A DNA stretch of 47,621 nt from Eubacteriales bacterium (GTDB taxonomy: Bacteria; Bacillota; Clostridia; Lachnospirales; Lachnospiraceae): NCBI GenBank assembly GCA_030531555.1, contig JAUNNI010000016.1:1-47621 (forward strand), read 5' to 3'. The position numbers and the translations under genes are program-made. Positions 1-8,872 of this stretch are shown here, one piece after another (position 1 is the stretch's first letter; every line of letters starts with the position of its first letter). Below the pieces are notes generated by a model. The model did no database searches. It worked only from the letters and a program-made list of their open reading frames with translations, and was not told the DNA's origin.

Positions 1-655
<655 letters not shown>

Positions 656-766
656 CTATAACATTTGAATTCTACAAAAATTTAAAAATACTATATAAAA
701 GCAACATAATTACGCTATAGTATTTTGATTGTCTCAATGATACATAATACTCTTATTTACAAATAA

Positions 767-798
767 AATCAAGACTTTATTTCGATAAAGTCTTGATT
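767..798 (-). terminator. Rho-independent terminator after ilvN
   Basis: A perfect 14-bp inverted repeat (arms 767-780 and 785-798, loop TTCG) lies 51 bases past the ilvN stop. Read on the minus strand it is followed by a T-rich run. It separates the LCP-ilvN unit from ilvC. Confidence 0.8.
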
Positions 799-848
799 CA
801 TTGGAAAAATCAATAATTTTAAGTTTTTTCTTACTTCTATAGATTTCT

Positions 849-1340
849 TTATAAAAGAGTACCCATACCACGTTCTAAACCGGTAAGACCAGTTCTTACC
901 AATTCAAGCTGCTCAAAATCAGCCATAAGCTCTAAGAAGGCATTTAATTTATTCTGATTACCAGTGAGCTCAATCATAACAGACTCTCTGGAAACATCAA
1001 CAATCTTTGCACGGAAAATGTCCGCAATGGCGATGATGTCCTGTTTTTCTGTTTTATTTGCAAAAACTTTCAGAAGGAGAAGCTCACGACATACAGAAGT
1101 TTTGTCTTCGAGTACGCTGATTTTACGAACTTCTTCCAGTTTTTCAATCTGAGCACGAATCTGTTCTACAACCTGATCATCCCCACTTACACTTACGGTG
1201 ATACGTGTAAAACGCTCATCGTTCGTTCTTCCGGCACTGATGGTTTCGATATTATAATTTCTGCGGCTGAATAAGCTTGCAACTCTGGCAAGAACACCAG
1301 GATTGTTATCAACCAGCAATGATAATACTGTCTGTTTCAT
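849..1340 (-). CDS. ilvN: Acetolactate synthase small (regulatory) subunit
   Basis: IlvN is the regulatory subunit of acetolactate synthase, the first common step of branched-chain amino acid synthesis; it confers valine feedback inhibition. The N-terminal ACT domain (about residues 2-75) has the typical LLVDNNPGVLARVASLFSRR and NIE sequence, followed by the conserved C-terminal domain ending in GLERGM. I start at the ATG at 1340 (163 aa), because the AGGGAAGGG ribosome site sits 8 bases upstream; an in-frame GTG at 1349 would almost touch that site. The catalytic subunit IlvB is not next to it. Instead it lies close behind an LCP-family gene, and ilvC follows after a terminator. Confidence 0.93.
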   Translation of the reverse strand: MKQTVLSLLVDNNPGVLARVASLFSRRNYNIETISAGRTNDERFTRITVSVSGDDQVVEQIRAQIEKLEEVRKISVLEDKTSVCRELLLLKVFANKTEKQDIIAIADIFRAKIVDVSRESVMIELTGNQNKLNAFLELMADFEQLELVRTGLTGLERGMGTLL

Positions 1341-1358
1341 TGAATTCACCCTTCCCTG

Positions 1359-2501
1359 CTAATATGTTGAAATACCTTCTGTCTTTTCTGGATAGTAACC
1401 GTTGATAAAGTGGTCATTACCGATACCATAATTATCATTAACCCCTGGATCTTCCCCAGTTCCGTAGATAAAGTACTGGATTGCCTGACGGTTTTTCTCA
1501 TAATCAACCTGCATTACCCATGCACCATTGGCAGAAGTTCTGTCTTCCTGATAAGTTCCTTCGTATGGAATACGAAGCTGTTCAATTTCTGTAGTACCCA
1601 TAGAAATAACAGACATCATAAGGCTTCGAATCTGCTCTTCTGTAAGGTCAGTCTTGATATATTTTAAAGATTTCATACAGATATTGGTGATTGTCATAAT
1701 ATCTGCATTCTTCAATTCGTTAAAGATATTGATAAGTACCTTTCTCTGGCGGTCCGTACGACCAAATTCCCCTGTGATATCCTGACGGATACGGCAGTAT
1801 GCAAGTGCCTGATATGGAGTTAAAAGGTTGGCTCCCGCAACAACATTCTTCTCTCCATGTTTGGATCTTACGTAAGCAGTCTGAAGGAAATATGCTTCTG
1901 CCTCTGTGATATCCATTGGAACACCACCAATGAGATCAACCACCTGACGGAAAGCAGCCATATCTACTTCAACATAGCCGTCGAGACGAATTCCAAATGT
2001 GTTGGCAATCGTTTCATATTCGAGTTCAACGCCACCGTAAGAATATGCTGCATTGAACTTATGTAATCCATAGCCTGGAACCTCAATGTACATATCTCGC
2101 ATGAGGGAAGTCAGCTTCAGCTTACCATTCTTTAAATCCACTGTTGCAATCATAGTGGAGTCGGAACGACCGGCTTCCGTCTCGTCCGCACGTTTATCAC
2201 AACCGATCAGCAAAATATTTACTACATCCTGATCATAAGCAAGATCCGCTTCAATAACATCGGCATTCTTTAATGTTGTCTCACTGTCTGTCACAATGTT
2301 GGATGTCATATTATTAAAATATGCTGCCGCTGCACCAAATGCTGCGGAGGATACAAACAATGCAACAAGAACGATACAGGTTACAACCTGTAATGCCATA
2401 CGAATTCTTCTATCTTTTTTGCGGGACTTTTTGGCCTTCCCTGAAGCAGAAGTTCTTTTTCTATTTGTTGTACTATTAGTCTTACGTGTATCTTTGTTCA
2501 A
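1359..2501 (-). CDS. LytR-CpsA-Psr (LCP) family cell-wall ligase
   Basis: LCP proteins transfer undecaprenyl-linked glycopolymers such as teichoic acids or capsule to peptidoglycan on the outer face of the membrane. The 380-residue protein has a very basic cytoplasmic N-terminus (residues 1-35, many Lys and Arg), one membrane segment at about 36-60, and an extracellular LCP domain from about 92. That domain has the ILLIGCD start, the GRSDSTM motif, the LMRDMY motif and the late RTDRQR motif, whose Arg and Asp residues bind pyrophosphate and metal. Translation starts at a TTG with GGAGG 7 bases upstream; no better ATG is near. The gene ends 18 bases before the ilvN ATG, so the two are probably cotranscribed. 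A promoter and a CodY-like box lie upstream. Confidence 0.92.
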   Translation of the reverse strand: MNKDTRKTNSTTNRKRTSASGKAKKSRKKDRRIRMALQVVTCIVLVALFVSSAAFGAAAAYFNNMTSNIVTDSETTLKNADVIEADLAYDQDVVNILLIGCDKRADETEAGRSDSTMIATVDLKNGKLKLTSLMRDMYIEVPGYGLHKFNAAYSYGGVELEYETIANTFGIRLDGYVEVDMAAFRQVVDLIGGVPMDITEAEAYFLQTAYVRSKHGEKNVVAGANLLTPYQALAYCRIRQDITGEFGRTDRQRKVLINIFNELKNADIMTITNICMKSLKYIKTDLTEEQIRSLMMSVISMGTTEIEQLRIPYEGTYQEDRTSANGAWVMQVDYEKNRQAIQYFIYGTGEDPGVNDNYGIGNDHFINGYYPEKTEGISTY

Positions 2502-2551
2502 AATAAATCCTCCTTATGGAATAAATATTTAAGATAAATACCGTTCTTTAC

Positions 2552-2578
2552 ATTATACTACTTTTCTCTTCTTTGCAA
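2552..2578 (-). promoter_or_regulatory. Candidate promoter of the LCP-ilvN unit
   Basis: On the minus strand a perfect TATAAT (2552-2557) is preceded by TTGCAA (2573-2578) at a short 15-base spacing; shifting the -35 by one or two bases gives 16 or 17. It lies about 50 bases before the TTG start of the LCP gene. Confidence 0.55.
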
Positions 2579-2593
2579 TACATAAATTCTTAA

Positions 2594-2608
2594 AATTTTC
2601 AGAAAAAT
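2594..2608 (-). promoter_or_regulatory. CodY-like box
   Basis: The 15-mer AATTTTCAGAAAAAT (plus strand) matches the CodY consensus AATTTTCWGAAAATT at 14 of 15 positions. It lies about 16 bases upstream of the -35 element of the LCP-ilvN promoter. CodY senses branched-chain amino acids and GTP and controls ilv genes in many Firmicutes, which fits ilvN being in this transcription unit. Binding is inferred from sequence only. Confidence 0.55.
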
Positions 2609-2625
2609 TCTAAGAAAATATGAAA

Positions 2626-3537
2626 TTATTTCCAATAAGTTGGATTCAGAGAAATCTTTCGAATCATCCACATTGGCAATTTTTTATAATTTTTTCCCAA
2701 TTTATATCCAATATATTTTGCCGCATTCTGAATAAAAATATGTGGGAGTAAAAGAAGTTTTCCCTTTTTGAAAAAATAAAGCATGGTATTTTTCACAAGA
2801 CGGATGCCTTCTGATTCGGATTTCACCTGATCAAAAAGTCCGCCGGCATCCACTTGAGATACCGCAAGGTCAAAATTTCTGGTCAGTTGCTGCCAGGCAG
2901 TGTAATTATGCCAATGCCACACTTTCGCATCTGCCACATAGGCGATTTTCTTTCCAGCCTCTATCAGGCGACTGGCAAAGATCATATCTTCATTAAAGAT
3001 TGTATGTAACGGAAAGCCACCCATGGCATCATAAACTGATTTTCGGTAAGCAGAACAGACATTGGAGCAGAAAAATGTCTTGATTCCTAAGGTATCAAGA
3101 TCCTCTTTGCTCTTAATACGACTCTCTTTTGGATAATTAAAGATACGTGTGTAAGCCTCCACCGGATTGTCCTTCCAATCTGCCATCTGTCTGCCATAAG
3201 CCGCACAAACTTTCTCGTCTTCTTCAAAAGGACGAATCAGATTTTCAATCAAATGTTCATCCGCTGGGATAGCATCCTGAGTCAAAAGTACCATATAGTC
3301 ACAATCACACATTGCCGCAGCCTGATTTCTTGTACCACCATGGTCGAAATCACTCTTTTTAATATGAATGATCTCTCCCTGTGGCAAGGTATCAAACACT
3401 TCACTATGGAATAAAGATTCTTCCGTATTGATCAAAAGAATCTTATCTGGCTGTAATGTCTGCTTTTTTAACATTTTAAGGTTCCGATCCAGTTTGTGGT
3501 CTGGACGGTATGTCGGTATAATCACATGTACACGCAT
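2626..3537 (-). CDS. Family 2 glycosyltransferase (rhamnosyltransferase-like)
   Basis: This is a GT-A fold sugar transferase, probably acting on a cell-wall or capsule polymer from a nucleotide sugar. The 303-residue protein begins with the GT2 pattern VHVIIPTYRPD. It has HGGTRNQAA (about 67-75) and LTQDAIPAD with the metal-binding acidic pair (about 84-92), then NEDMIFASRLIEAGK, which holds the likely catalytic acid. No transmembrane channel is present, so it is probably a peripheral membrane enzyme. I start at 3537 because AAGGAGGATTATCTC lies directly upstream; an upstream in-frame start at 3564 precedes that site. It follows metH but has its own good promoter. The acceptor cannot be told from sequence. 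Confidence 0.85.
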   Translation of the reverse strand: MRVHVIIPTYRPDHKLDRNLKMLKKQTLQPDKILLINTEESLFHSEVFDTLPQGEIIHIKKSDFDHGGTRNQAAAMCDCDYMVLLTQDAIPADEHLIENLIRPFEEDEKVCAAYGRQMADWKDNPVEAYTRIFNYPKESRIKSKEDLDTLGIKTFFCSNVCSAYRKSVYDAMGGFPLHTIFNEDMIFASRLIEAGKKIAYVADAKVWHWHNYTAWQQLTRNFDLAVSQVDAGGLFDQVKSESEGIRLVKNTMLYFFKKGKLLLLPHIFIQNAAKYIGYKLGKNYKKLPMWMIRKISLNPTYWK

Positions 3538-3540
3538 GAG

Positions 3541-3595
3541 ATAATCCTCCTTATATAGATTCAATCATAATATTGTACCATATCAGGAGGATTAT
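3541..3595. repeat. 10-bp inverted repeat containing the glycosyltransferase Shine-Dalgarno
   Basis: ATAATCCTCC at 3541-3550 is perfectly complementary to GGAGGATTAT at 3586-3595. On the minus strand the proximal arm is the ribosome binding site of the glycosyltransferase, and the distal arm lies in the spacer of its promoter. Only transcripts entering from metH would contain both arms. Confidence 0.7.
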
Positions 3596-3600
3596 GTCAT
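3572..3600 (-). promoter_or_regulatory. Promoter of the glycosyltransferase gene
   Basis: ATGACA (3595-3600) and TACAAT (3572-3577) on the minus strand are separated by exactly 17 bases, each one mismatch from the sigma-A consensus. Expected transcription start is near 3565, about 28 bases before the ATG. Confidence 0.65.
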
Positions 3601-3615
3601 GTTTTTCTTATTTAT

Positions 3616-6063
3616 TTACTTTTCTAAAAGCTTCTCCACCAGTTTCACCGCCTCGGATGCATCGGCAGAATAACCATCGGCACCAATCTCATCCGCATAA
3701 CTCTGCGTAATTACCGCACCTCCGATAATCACTTTGCTTGTCAGTTTTCTCTCATTGCGAAGATCAATCACATCTTTCATCTTCATCATGGTTGTGGTCA
3801 TCAAAGCCGATAATGCAATGACTGCAGCATCATATTCTTCCGCTGCATCGATAATACGGTCCGCCGGCACATCTTTGCCAAGATCAATGACTTGATATCC
3901 ATAATTACGCAACATAAGAGCCACCAGATTTTTCCCAATATCATGGATGTCTCCCTCCACGGTTGCGATGACAATCACTGGCTTCACTTCCTGATCTTCT
4001 CCATCCTTCAGCATCGGCTCAAGAAAATGAATCGCCTCCTCCATGGTCGTGGCACTGGCGATGAGCTGTGGCAGGAAATATTCCTGAATATCAAAAAGTC
4101 GTCCCACCTCATTGATGGCTGGAATCAGCATATCATCCAGAATCTTTCTGGCTGTAATTCCCTCTTTTAATGTGTTTTCTACCAGGGAAACGATACCTTT
4201 TCGATTGCCCTTCACCACCGCCTGAAATACAGGAGGATGTTCTGTTATTGTCTCATTTTCTGCTTTTCCATCCGTTTTCACCGCTGGCTGAACTTTCTTT
4301 CCCTCTGCCATCGGTTTGTATGGTTCCATACGCTTTACCTGATTGATATAGGAAACATCAGCCTCCTCTTTGTTCACCAAAAGGTCTGATGCAAAGCTAA
4401 GTCCCATAAGCAGCTGGTTGGATGGATTGGCGATGGCCATGGACAAACCATTCTGGATAGCCATGGCAACAAAAGCACCATTTACATAGGAGCGTTCTGG
4501 AAGTCCGAAAGAAATGTTGGATAAACCTACCGTTGTACAGATTCCCAGTTCCTCCTTACAATATCGAATGGTCTCAAGGGTTTCAATGGCTGCTTTTTTA
4601 TTGGCTGCCACGGTGGAAACCAATCCGTCAGCCACAATCTGATTGCGACGAATTCCCATGGCTTCTGCACGATCTAAAATTTCATGGATGATGGAAATCT
4701 TCTCTTCCAGGCTTTTTGGAAGCCCTGCTTCAGAAAGTGGAAGCAAAATGAACATGGCTCCATATTTTTTCACCATTGGAAGTAATTTATCAATTTTTTC
4801 TTTTTCCAGGGAAATAGAATTGATCAAAGCACGTCCCGGATAAGCACGAAGCGCTGCTTCCATAACCTCAACATGGCTGGTATCAATACAAAGAGGAAGG
4901 CTGGATACCATGGTCACTTTTTCTATGGCACGAAGCATCATCTCTTTCTCATCGATTCCATTTACTCCCATATTAATATCCAGGATATGTGCTCCTTTTT
5001 CTTCCTGATCCTGTGCCATTTCTTCCACAAGATCCAGACTGCCTGCACGAAGTTCTGCCTGCAGTTTTTTCTTTCCCGTCGGATTGATTCGTTCTCCGAT
5101 GATCACAAGGCTTCCATCTAAACGGATTTCCTGTGATTTTCTCTCAGAAGCCAGCATCATTGGATGCAGATTCTTAACTGGTAATACCTGCATATCTTTT
5201 ACTGCATCATGTAAGAGTCGAATATGATCTGGTGTGGTTCCGCAACAACCTCCAAGAAAAGCAGCTCCAGCCTCTACAAAAGCAGGACCATAGGAAGCAA
5301 ATTCTTCCGCACCCATCGGGAAGACCGTCTCCCCATTCTCAAGCTGTGGAAGACCAGCATTGGCCTTCACCAAAAGAGGAACTTCCGCATACTCTTTCAT
5401 CAATTGAACCATTGGAATCATTTCCTTTGGTCCGGTGGAGCAATTGATCCCCACCACATCAGCACCAAGGCTCTGTAAAACTACCACCGCGGTTACCGGA
5501 TCCGTTCCATAGAGAGTTCTTCCATCTTCCTGGAAAGTCATGGATACCATAACCGGCAATTCACTGCATTCTTTGATGGCGATTAAAGCAGCTCTTGTCT
5601 CAGACAAACTCATCATGGTTTCGATGACAAAAAGATCACATCCAGCCTGTTCCAAAATTGTGGCCTGTTCCTTATAAATGTCCACAAGTTCTTCAAATCC
5701 CATTGGTCCAATTGGTGCCAATGCAACACCTGTCATGGTAAGATCACCAGCAACCAAAGCCCGATTTCCTGCTGCCTTTTTACTAAGTTTTACCAAGCTG
5801 CTATTGATTTCCTGGATGGAATCTTCCAATCCATATTCTGCCAGCTTGATTCGATTTCCGGTAAAAGTTGGTGCATACAAAATATTTGTCCCAGCTTCCA
5901 CAAAAGACTTTTGAAGCGCAATCAGCTTTTCTTCATTTTCCAAGATCCATCGTTCCGGACATATCCCAGGCTTTAATCCAACCTTTTGCAAATTGGAGCC
6001 TGTTGCACCGTCCAAAATGACCGGACCTTTCTTTAACATTTCATACAATTGATTCTGTGTCAT
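3616..6063 (-). CDS. metH: Cobalamin-dependent methionine synthase, short form without reactivation domain
   Basis: MetH moves the methyl group of 5-methyltetrahydrofolate through cob(I)alamin to homocysteine, giving methionine. In this 815-residue protein the homocysteine-binding barrel comes first (1-300, zinc ligands Cys208, Cys273 and Cys274 in GINCS and GGCCGTT). The pterin-binding barrel follows (about 315-575, IIGERINPTG), then the cobalamin cap (about 615-690), then the B12-binding domain with GDIHDIGKN at 704-712, where His707 is the lower cobalt ligand. The protein stops right after the B12 domain, so the roughly 330-residue AdoMet-dependent reactivation domain of the E. coli type is absent, as in other clostridial short MetH proteins. 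It follows the MTHFR fusion gene by 19 bases in one operon. The ribosome site AGAAGGA lies 11 bases before the ATG. Confidence 0.95.
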   Translation of the reverse strand: MTQNQLYEMLKKGPVILDGATGSNLQKVGLKPGICPERWILENEEKLIALQKSFVEAGTNILYAPTFTGNRIKLAEYGLEDSIQEINSSLVKLSKKAAGNRALVAGDLTMTGVALAPIGPMGFEELVDIYKEQATILEQAGCDLFVIETMMSLSETRAALIAIKECSELPVMVSMTFQEDGRTLYGTDPVTAVVVLQSLGADVVGINCSTGPKEMIPMVQLMKEYAEVPLLVKANAGLPQLENGETVFPMGAEEFASYGPAFVEAGAAFLGGCCGTTPDHIRLLHDAVKDMQVLPVKNLHPMMLASERKSQEIRLDGSLVIIGERINPTGKKKLQAELRAGSLDLVEEMAQDQEEKGAHILDINMGVNGIDEKEMMLRAIEKVTMVSSLPLCIDTSHVEVMEAALRAYPGRALINSISLEKEKIDKLLPMVKKYGAMFILLPLSEAGLPKSLEEKISIIHEILDRAEAMGIRRNQIVADGLVSTVAANKKAAIETLETIRYCKEELGICTTVGLSNISFGLPERSYVNGAFVAMAIQNGLSMAIANPSNQLLMGLSFASDLLVNKEEADVSYINQVKRMEPYKPMAEGKKVQPAVKTDGKAENETITEHPPVFQAVVKGNRKGIVSLVENTLKEGITARKILDDMLIPAINEVGRLFDIQEYFLPQLIASATTMEEAIHFLEPMLKDGEDQEVKPVIVIATVEGDIHDIGKNLVALMLRNYGYQVIDLGKDVPADRIIDAAEEYDAAVIALSALMTTTMMKMKDVIDLRNERKLTSKVIIGGAVITQSYADEIGADGYSADASEAVKLVEKLLEK

Positions 6064-6082
6064 TTTTATATCTATCCTTCTA

Positions 6083-7918
6083 TTAGTAATTGTCCAAAAT
6101 ATTTTTAATGAGACTCACACGATTAAATGGAGTCATCATATAATACCCGGCACCTATATTTTCACATTTCTGCATCATTTTTATGGAGAAATCCACGGAA
6201 ACCTTTTCCCATTCTTCCCGACTGGCATCTGGCTTATAGAGAGCTACCACCTCATCAGGAACCACAATTCCCGGCATCTCATTTTGCATAAAAATTGCAT
6301 TTCGATGACTGACCAGAGGTAGAATCCCAACTAAAATCCTGGCTCCCGTCATTTCTTTTAACCTACGAAGTCGTTCCATACTTTCATTGGAATATACCGG
6401 CTGGCTCATAAAGTAGGAGCATCCCTCTTCTATTTTTTTCACCATTCTTTTGGCGATGGCTTCGAGATTGGCACCATCCTGGTTTAGAGCACCACCATAA
6501 AAAACAGGATTATCCTGGAACAAGGAATCATTCATCTGTTTCACATAGCGCATACATCCAATCGAATTGAAATCAAAAACCGCCTTTGTATTGTCACGGT
6601 CTGCCCTTGGGACAGGATCTCCCGTCACAAAAAGGAAATTATGGATTTCATTGATGTAGGCTCCCAAAATTCCACTTCGGATGGCAATTCGATTGCGATC
6701 ACGGCAGGCCATATGTGGCATCACATCCATACCTGTCTCTCTTTTTATTTTTGCTGCCATGATCAGCGAGTCTGCCCTGGCTCTGGCTAGTGGAGAATCT
6801 GCCAGAGTGATGATATCTGCTTTTGTAGCACATAATTGTTCTGCAGCACTCATCAGTTTACCACAATCCACATCAAATGGAGGATCTAATTCCACCGCAA
6901 TAACTTGCTTTCCATTTTTTATTTTATCAGCAAAAGTGTTGTTTCTTTTTTCCGCTTTCTTCTGCTTCTCTTTGGAGGAAGCAGGAAAAATTTTGGTTGG
7001 AAATACCAGATTTTCTTCAGTAATCCATCGAGAGATGGCTGCAATGTAGTCCGGTGTAGTACCACAACAACCCCCGAGAATTCGAACTCCTTTTGAAGCA
7101 ATTCTTTTTAAATTTTCCGAATAATAAGGGAGGCTGTCCGAATAAATTACCTTTCCACGGACAATCTGTGGATAACCACTATTCGGCAAAGCAGATAACA
7201 AAAGCTCCCTGCCATCCCATTCTTCTAAAAATCGATCGAAAAAGTCTTCCATATGGAAAGCACCCACGCCGCAGTTTAAACCAATGGCATCTAAATCATT
7301 GCACTCTGCTGCATTTTTTAAAACCGAAAGAAAATGATGTCCTGTGCTTCCGTATCCTGTCTGCATAAAAGTGAACTGTCCCAAAAGAAAAGCATGGGGT
7401 TCCTTCTCTTTAATATAGCTTGCCATTCGAATCACATAATATTCCTCTGGAAATGTTTCAAGAACATAAACTTTACAGCCTTCTTCTAAAAAAGCATCAC
7501 ATATTTCATAGTATTGTTCTAAGATCTCTTCTCGCTCTCGTTCCGAATGTTCTACCAGAGGACCGATATCTGCCGCTGCCCAGACCATTTTTCCTTCTGC
7601 TCTCGCTTCTTTTTCTGTCTCTTTGGCAATCCGATATCCAGCTTTTACAAAGTCTTTTAAAGTGAGGTCTCGGAATCCTCCTGTTTTCAACTGAATCTGT
7701 TCCAAGGTATCTTTATTGGCTGAGAAGGTGTTACTGCGAATCAGATTGGCACCGCTATCTATATATTGATGATGTATTTTTTTGATCAGTTCTGGCTTTG
7801 TCAGATTGGCCTCCTCAGAACATATCATCTCTTCCTGCTCAAGTAAGTCAAAATATGTTCCCATGGCACCATCTGTCAGCAGACGATGTTCTTTTAAATA
7901 TTCTCGAATATTCTGCAT
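6083..7918 (-). CDS. Bifunctional homocysteine S-methyltransferase / 5,10-methylenetetrahydrofolate reductase (YitJ type)
   Basis: The N-terminal half (1-300) is a zinc homocysteine methyltransferase domain with ligands Cys216, Cys284 and Cys285 (GLNCG, GGCCGTTPD). The C-terminal half (about 335-611) is a MetF-like TIM barrel that reduces methylene-THF to methyl-THF with FAD; it shows AVELDPP, the FVTGDP loop and SQPVY. At 611 residues it matches the YitJ fusion of Bacillus and clostridia. Directly upstream of metH, it supplies the methyl-THF that MetH uses, and its own methyltransferase domain may use S-methylmethionine or another donor. It is the first gene of the operon, and a MET-box-like palindrome lies about 90-105 bases before its ATG. 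The ribosome site (AAGAGA) is weak. Confidence 0.92.
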   Translation of the reverse strand: MQNIREYLKEHRLLTDGAMGTYFDLLEQEEMICSEEANLTKPELIKKIHHQYIDSGANLIRSNTFSANKDTLEQIQLKTGGFRDLTLKDFVKAGYRIAKETEKEARAEGKMVWAAADIGPLVEHSEREREEILEQYYEICDAFLEEGCKVYVLETFPEEYYVIRMASYIKEKEPHAFLLGQFTFMQTGYGSTGHHFLSVLKNAAECNDLDAIGLNCGVGAFHMEDFFDRFLEEWDGRELLLSALPNSGYPQIVRGKVIYSDSLPYYSENLKRIASKGVRILGGCCGTTPDYIAAISRWITEENLVFPTKIFPASSKEKQKKAEKRNNTFADKIKNGKQVIAVELDPPFDVDCGKLMSAAEQLCATKADIITLADSPLARARADSLIMAAKIKRETGMDVMPHMACRDRNRIAIRSGILGAYINEIHNFLFVTGDPVPRADRDNTKAVFDFNSIGCMRYVKQMNDSLFQDNPVFYGGALNQDGANLEAIAKRMVKKIEEGCSYFMSQPVYSNESMERLRRLKEMTGARILVGILPLVSHRNAIFMQNEMPGIVVPDEVVALYKPDASREEWEKVSVDFSIKMMQKCENIGAGYYMMTPFNRVSLIKNILDNY

Positions 7919-8005
7919 GTTCTATTCTCTTTTCTTAAATTAAATATAGAGCCATTCTATCACATTTCGCATATTATATTCTTATATTACATTTTTATAC
8001 TCTGT

Positions 8006-8022
8006 TATAGTTTAATACTATA
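8006..8022. promoter_or_regulatory. MET-box-like operator
   Basis: TATAGTTTAATACTATA differs at one position from the published streptococcal MET-box consensus TATAGTTTnAAACTATA, bound by LysR-type MtaR/MetR regulators. It lies within a perfect 8-bp inverted repeat with a 5-base centre (8004-8024). Read on the minus strand it is upstream of the homocysteine methyltransferase operon, about 40 bases before a TATAAT at 7973-7978. No SAM riboswitch is present in this leader. Regulator identity is inferred. Confidence 0.5.
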
Positions 8023-8041
8023 ACATTTTTAAATAAATATA

Positions 8042-8083
8042 ATAAAAAACTGCCGTATGGAAAAACACATTTACATACGACAG
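8042..8083 (-). terminator. Rho-independent terminator
   Basis: A 10-bp stem with one mismatched or wobble pair (8050-8059 with 8074-8083) is followed on the minus strand by TTTTTTATT. It ends the transcript of the gene at 8099-8812. Confidence 0.8.
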
Positions 8084-8098
8084 CTTCTATTCTCATAA

Positions 8099-8812
8099 TT
8101 ATTCGATGGTGGAAATCTTTCCTTCGTACTCTAAATTGATACGCCCTTTCATATTACATGCAACTGCAAGTCTTCTCATACAACGCATCATGGCACGATT
8201 GTCCTCTACACCGTATTTATCGATGATAGAAACAAATTTGTCGATGGAATCCATAGCTTCTGGATCTGAAAGGTAGAATGTTTCAATAATCTGCTGAACA
8301 TTCTCTCTTTTTGATGTTGTAAAATACAATAATGTAATCTGGAGTCCGGCAAATGCATGATAAAGTGGACGGTTGTACTCAGAGATTCCTGATTTTAAGA
8401 ATGCAAATAAATCACTTAAACGCATGGTGTCAATATCATCAATATGCATATCGTATTTTTTCAATTTATTCTCCACATCAATATCCATGATGACAGAGCT
8501 AATCATCATAGCAACCTGATTGGCATCCAAATCGTGCTGGGAAGTTGGAGTGAGGATTGGTGCCTGTCTGCTCATTTGTTCGCAGTAAATGATATCACGA
8601 ATCAGTGCATTTTCGAAAAGATTCTGCTCTAAATTCTTATCTAACTTTACAATAAATTCTTTCTTACCAGTATCCATAGCAACCGGATGGCTGCAGTCTT
8701 CCTGATTTTCCGGATCTAACTCTAAAAAGGTAACAGGATAAATTAAATCCTGAGCAAGTTCCTTATATGCGGCTTCTGTTTTCTCTGTTAAGGTAATTCC
8801 TAAAATTTCCAT
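8099..8812 (-). CDS. Conserved-looking protein of unknown function (possible degenerate metallopeptidase fold)
   Basis: I do not recognise this 237-residue soluble protein. No signal peptide or membrane segment is visible. The middle (about residues 68-120) reads like the helix pair of gluzincin-type proteins, with a stretch ENALIRDIIYCEQM where HExxH would be expected. The two metal-binding His and the catalytic Glu are not there, so an active peptidase is unlikely. The C-terminal third is helical and charged. I start at the ATG at 8812, with GAGG 10 bases upstream, rather than the GTG at 8821, which sits on the ribosome site. It is a single-gene unit with a clear promoter and terminator, transcribed toward the methionine operon. 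Confidence 0.75.
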   Translation of the reverse strand: MEILGITLTEKTEAAYKELAQDLIYPVTFLELDPENQEDCSHPVAMDTGKKEFIVKLDKNLEQNLFENALIRDIIYCEQMSRQAPILTPTSQHDLDANQVAMMISSVIMDIDVENKLKKYDMHIDDIDTMRLSDLFAFLKSGISEYNRPLYHAFAGLQITLLYFTTSKRENVQQIIETFYLSDPEAMDSIDKFVSIIDKYGVEDNRAMMRCMRRLAVACNMKGRINLEYEGKISTIE

Positions 8813-8872
8813 AAATAGCACACCTCATTCTATTTTTCACATATTTTTCTTATTCTATAAGCAATTGTTACT

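Noticed and set aside
7919-8098. SAM riboswitch before the methionine operon
   Set aside because: No S-box conserved segments, and the space is filled by a palindrome, a terminator and AT-rich DNA.
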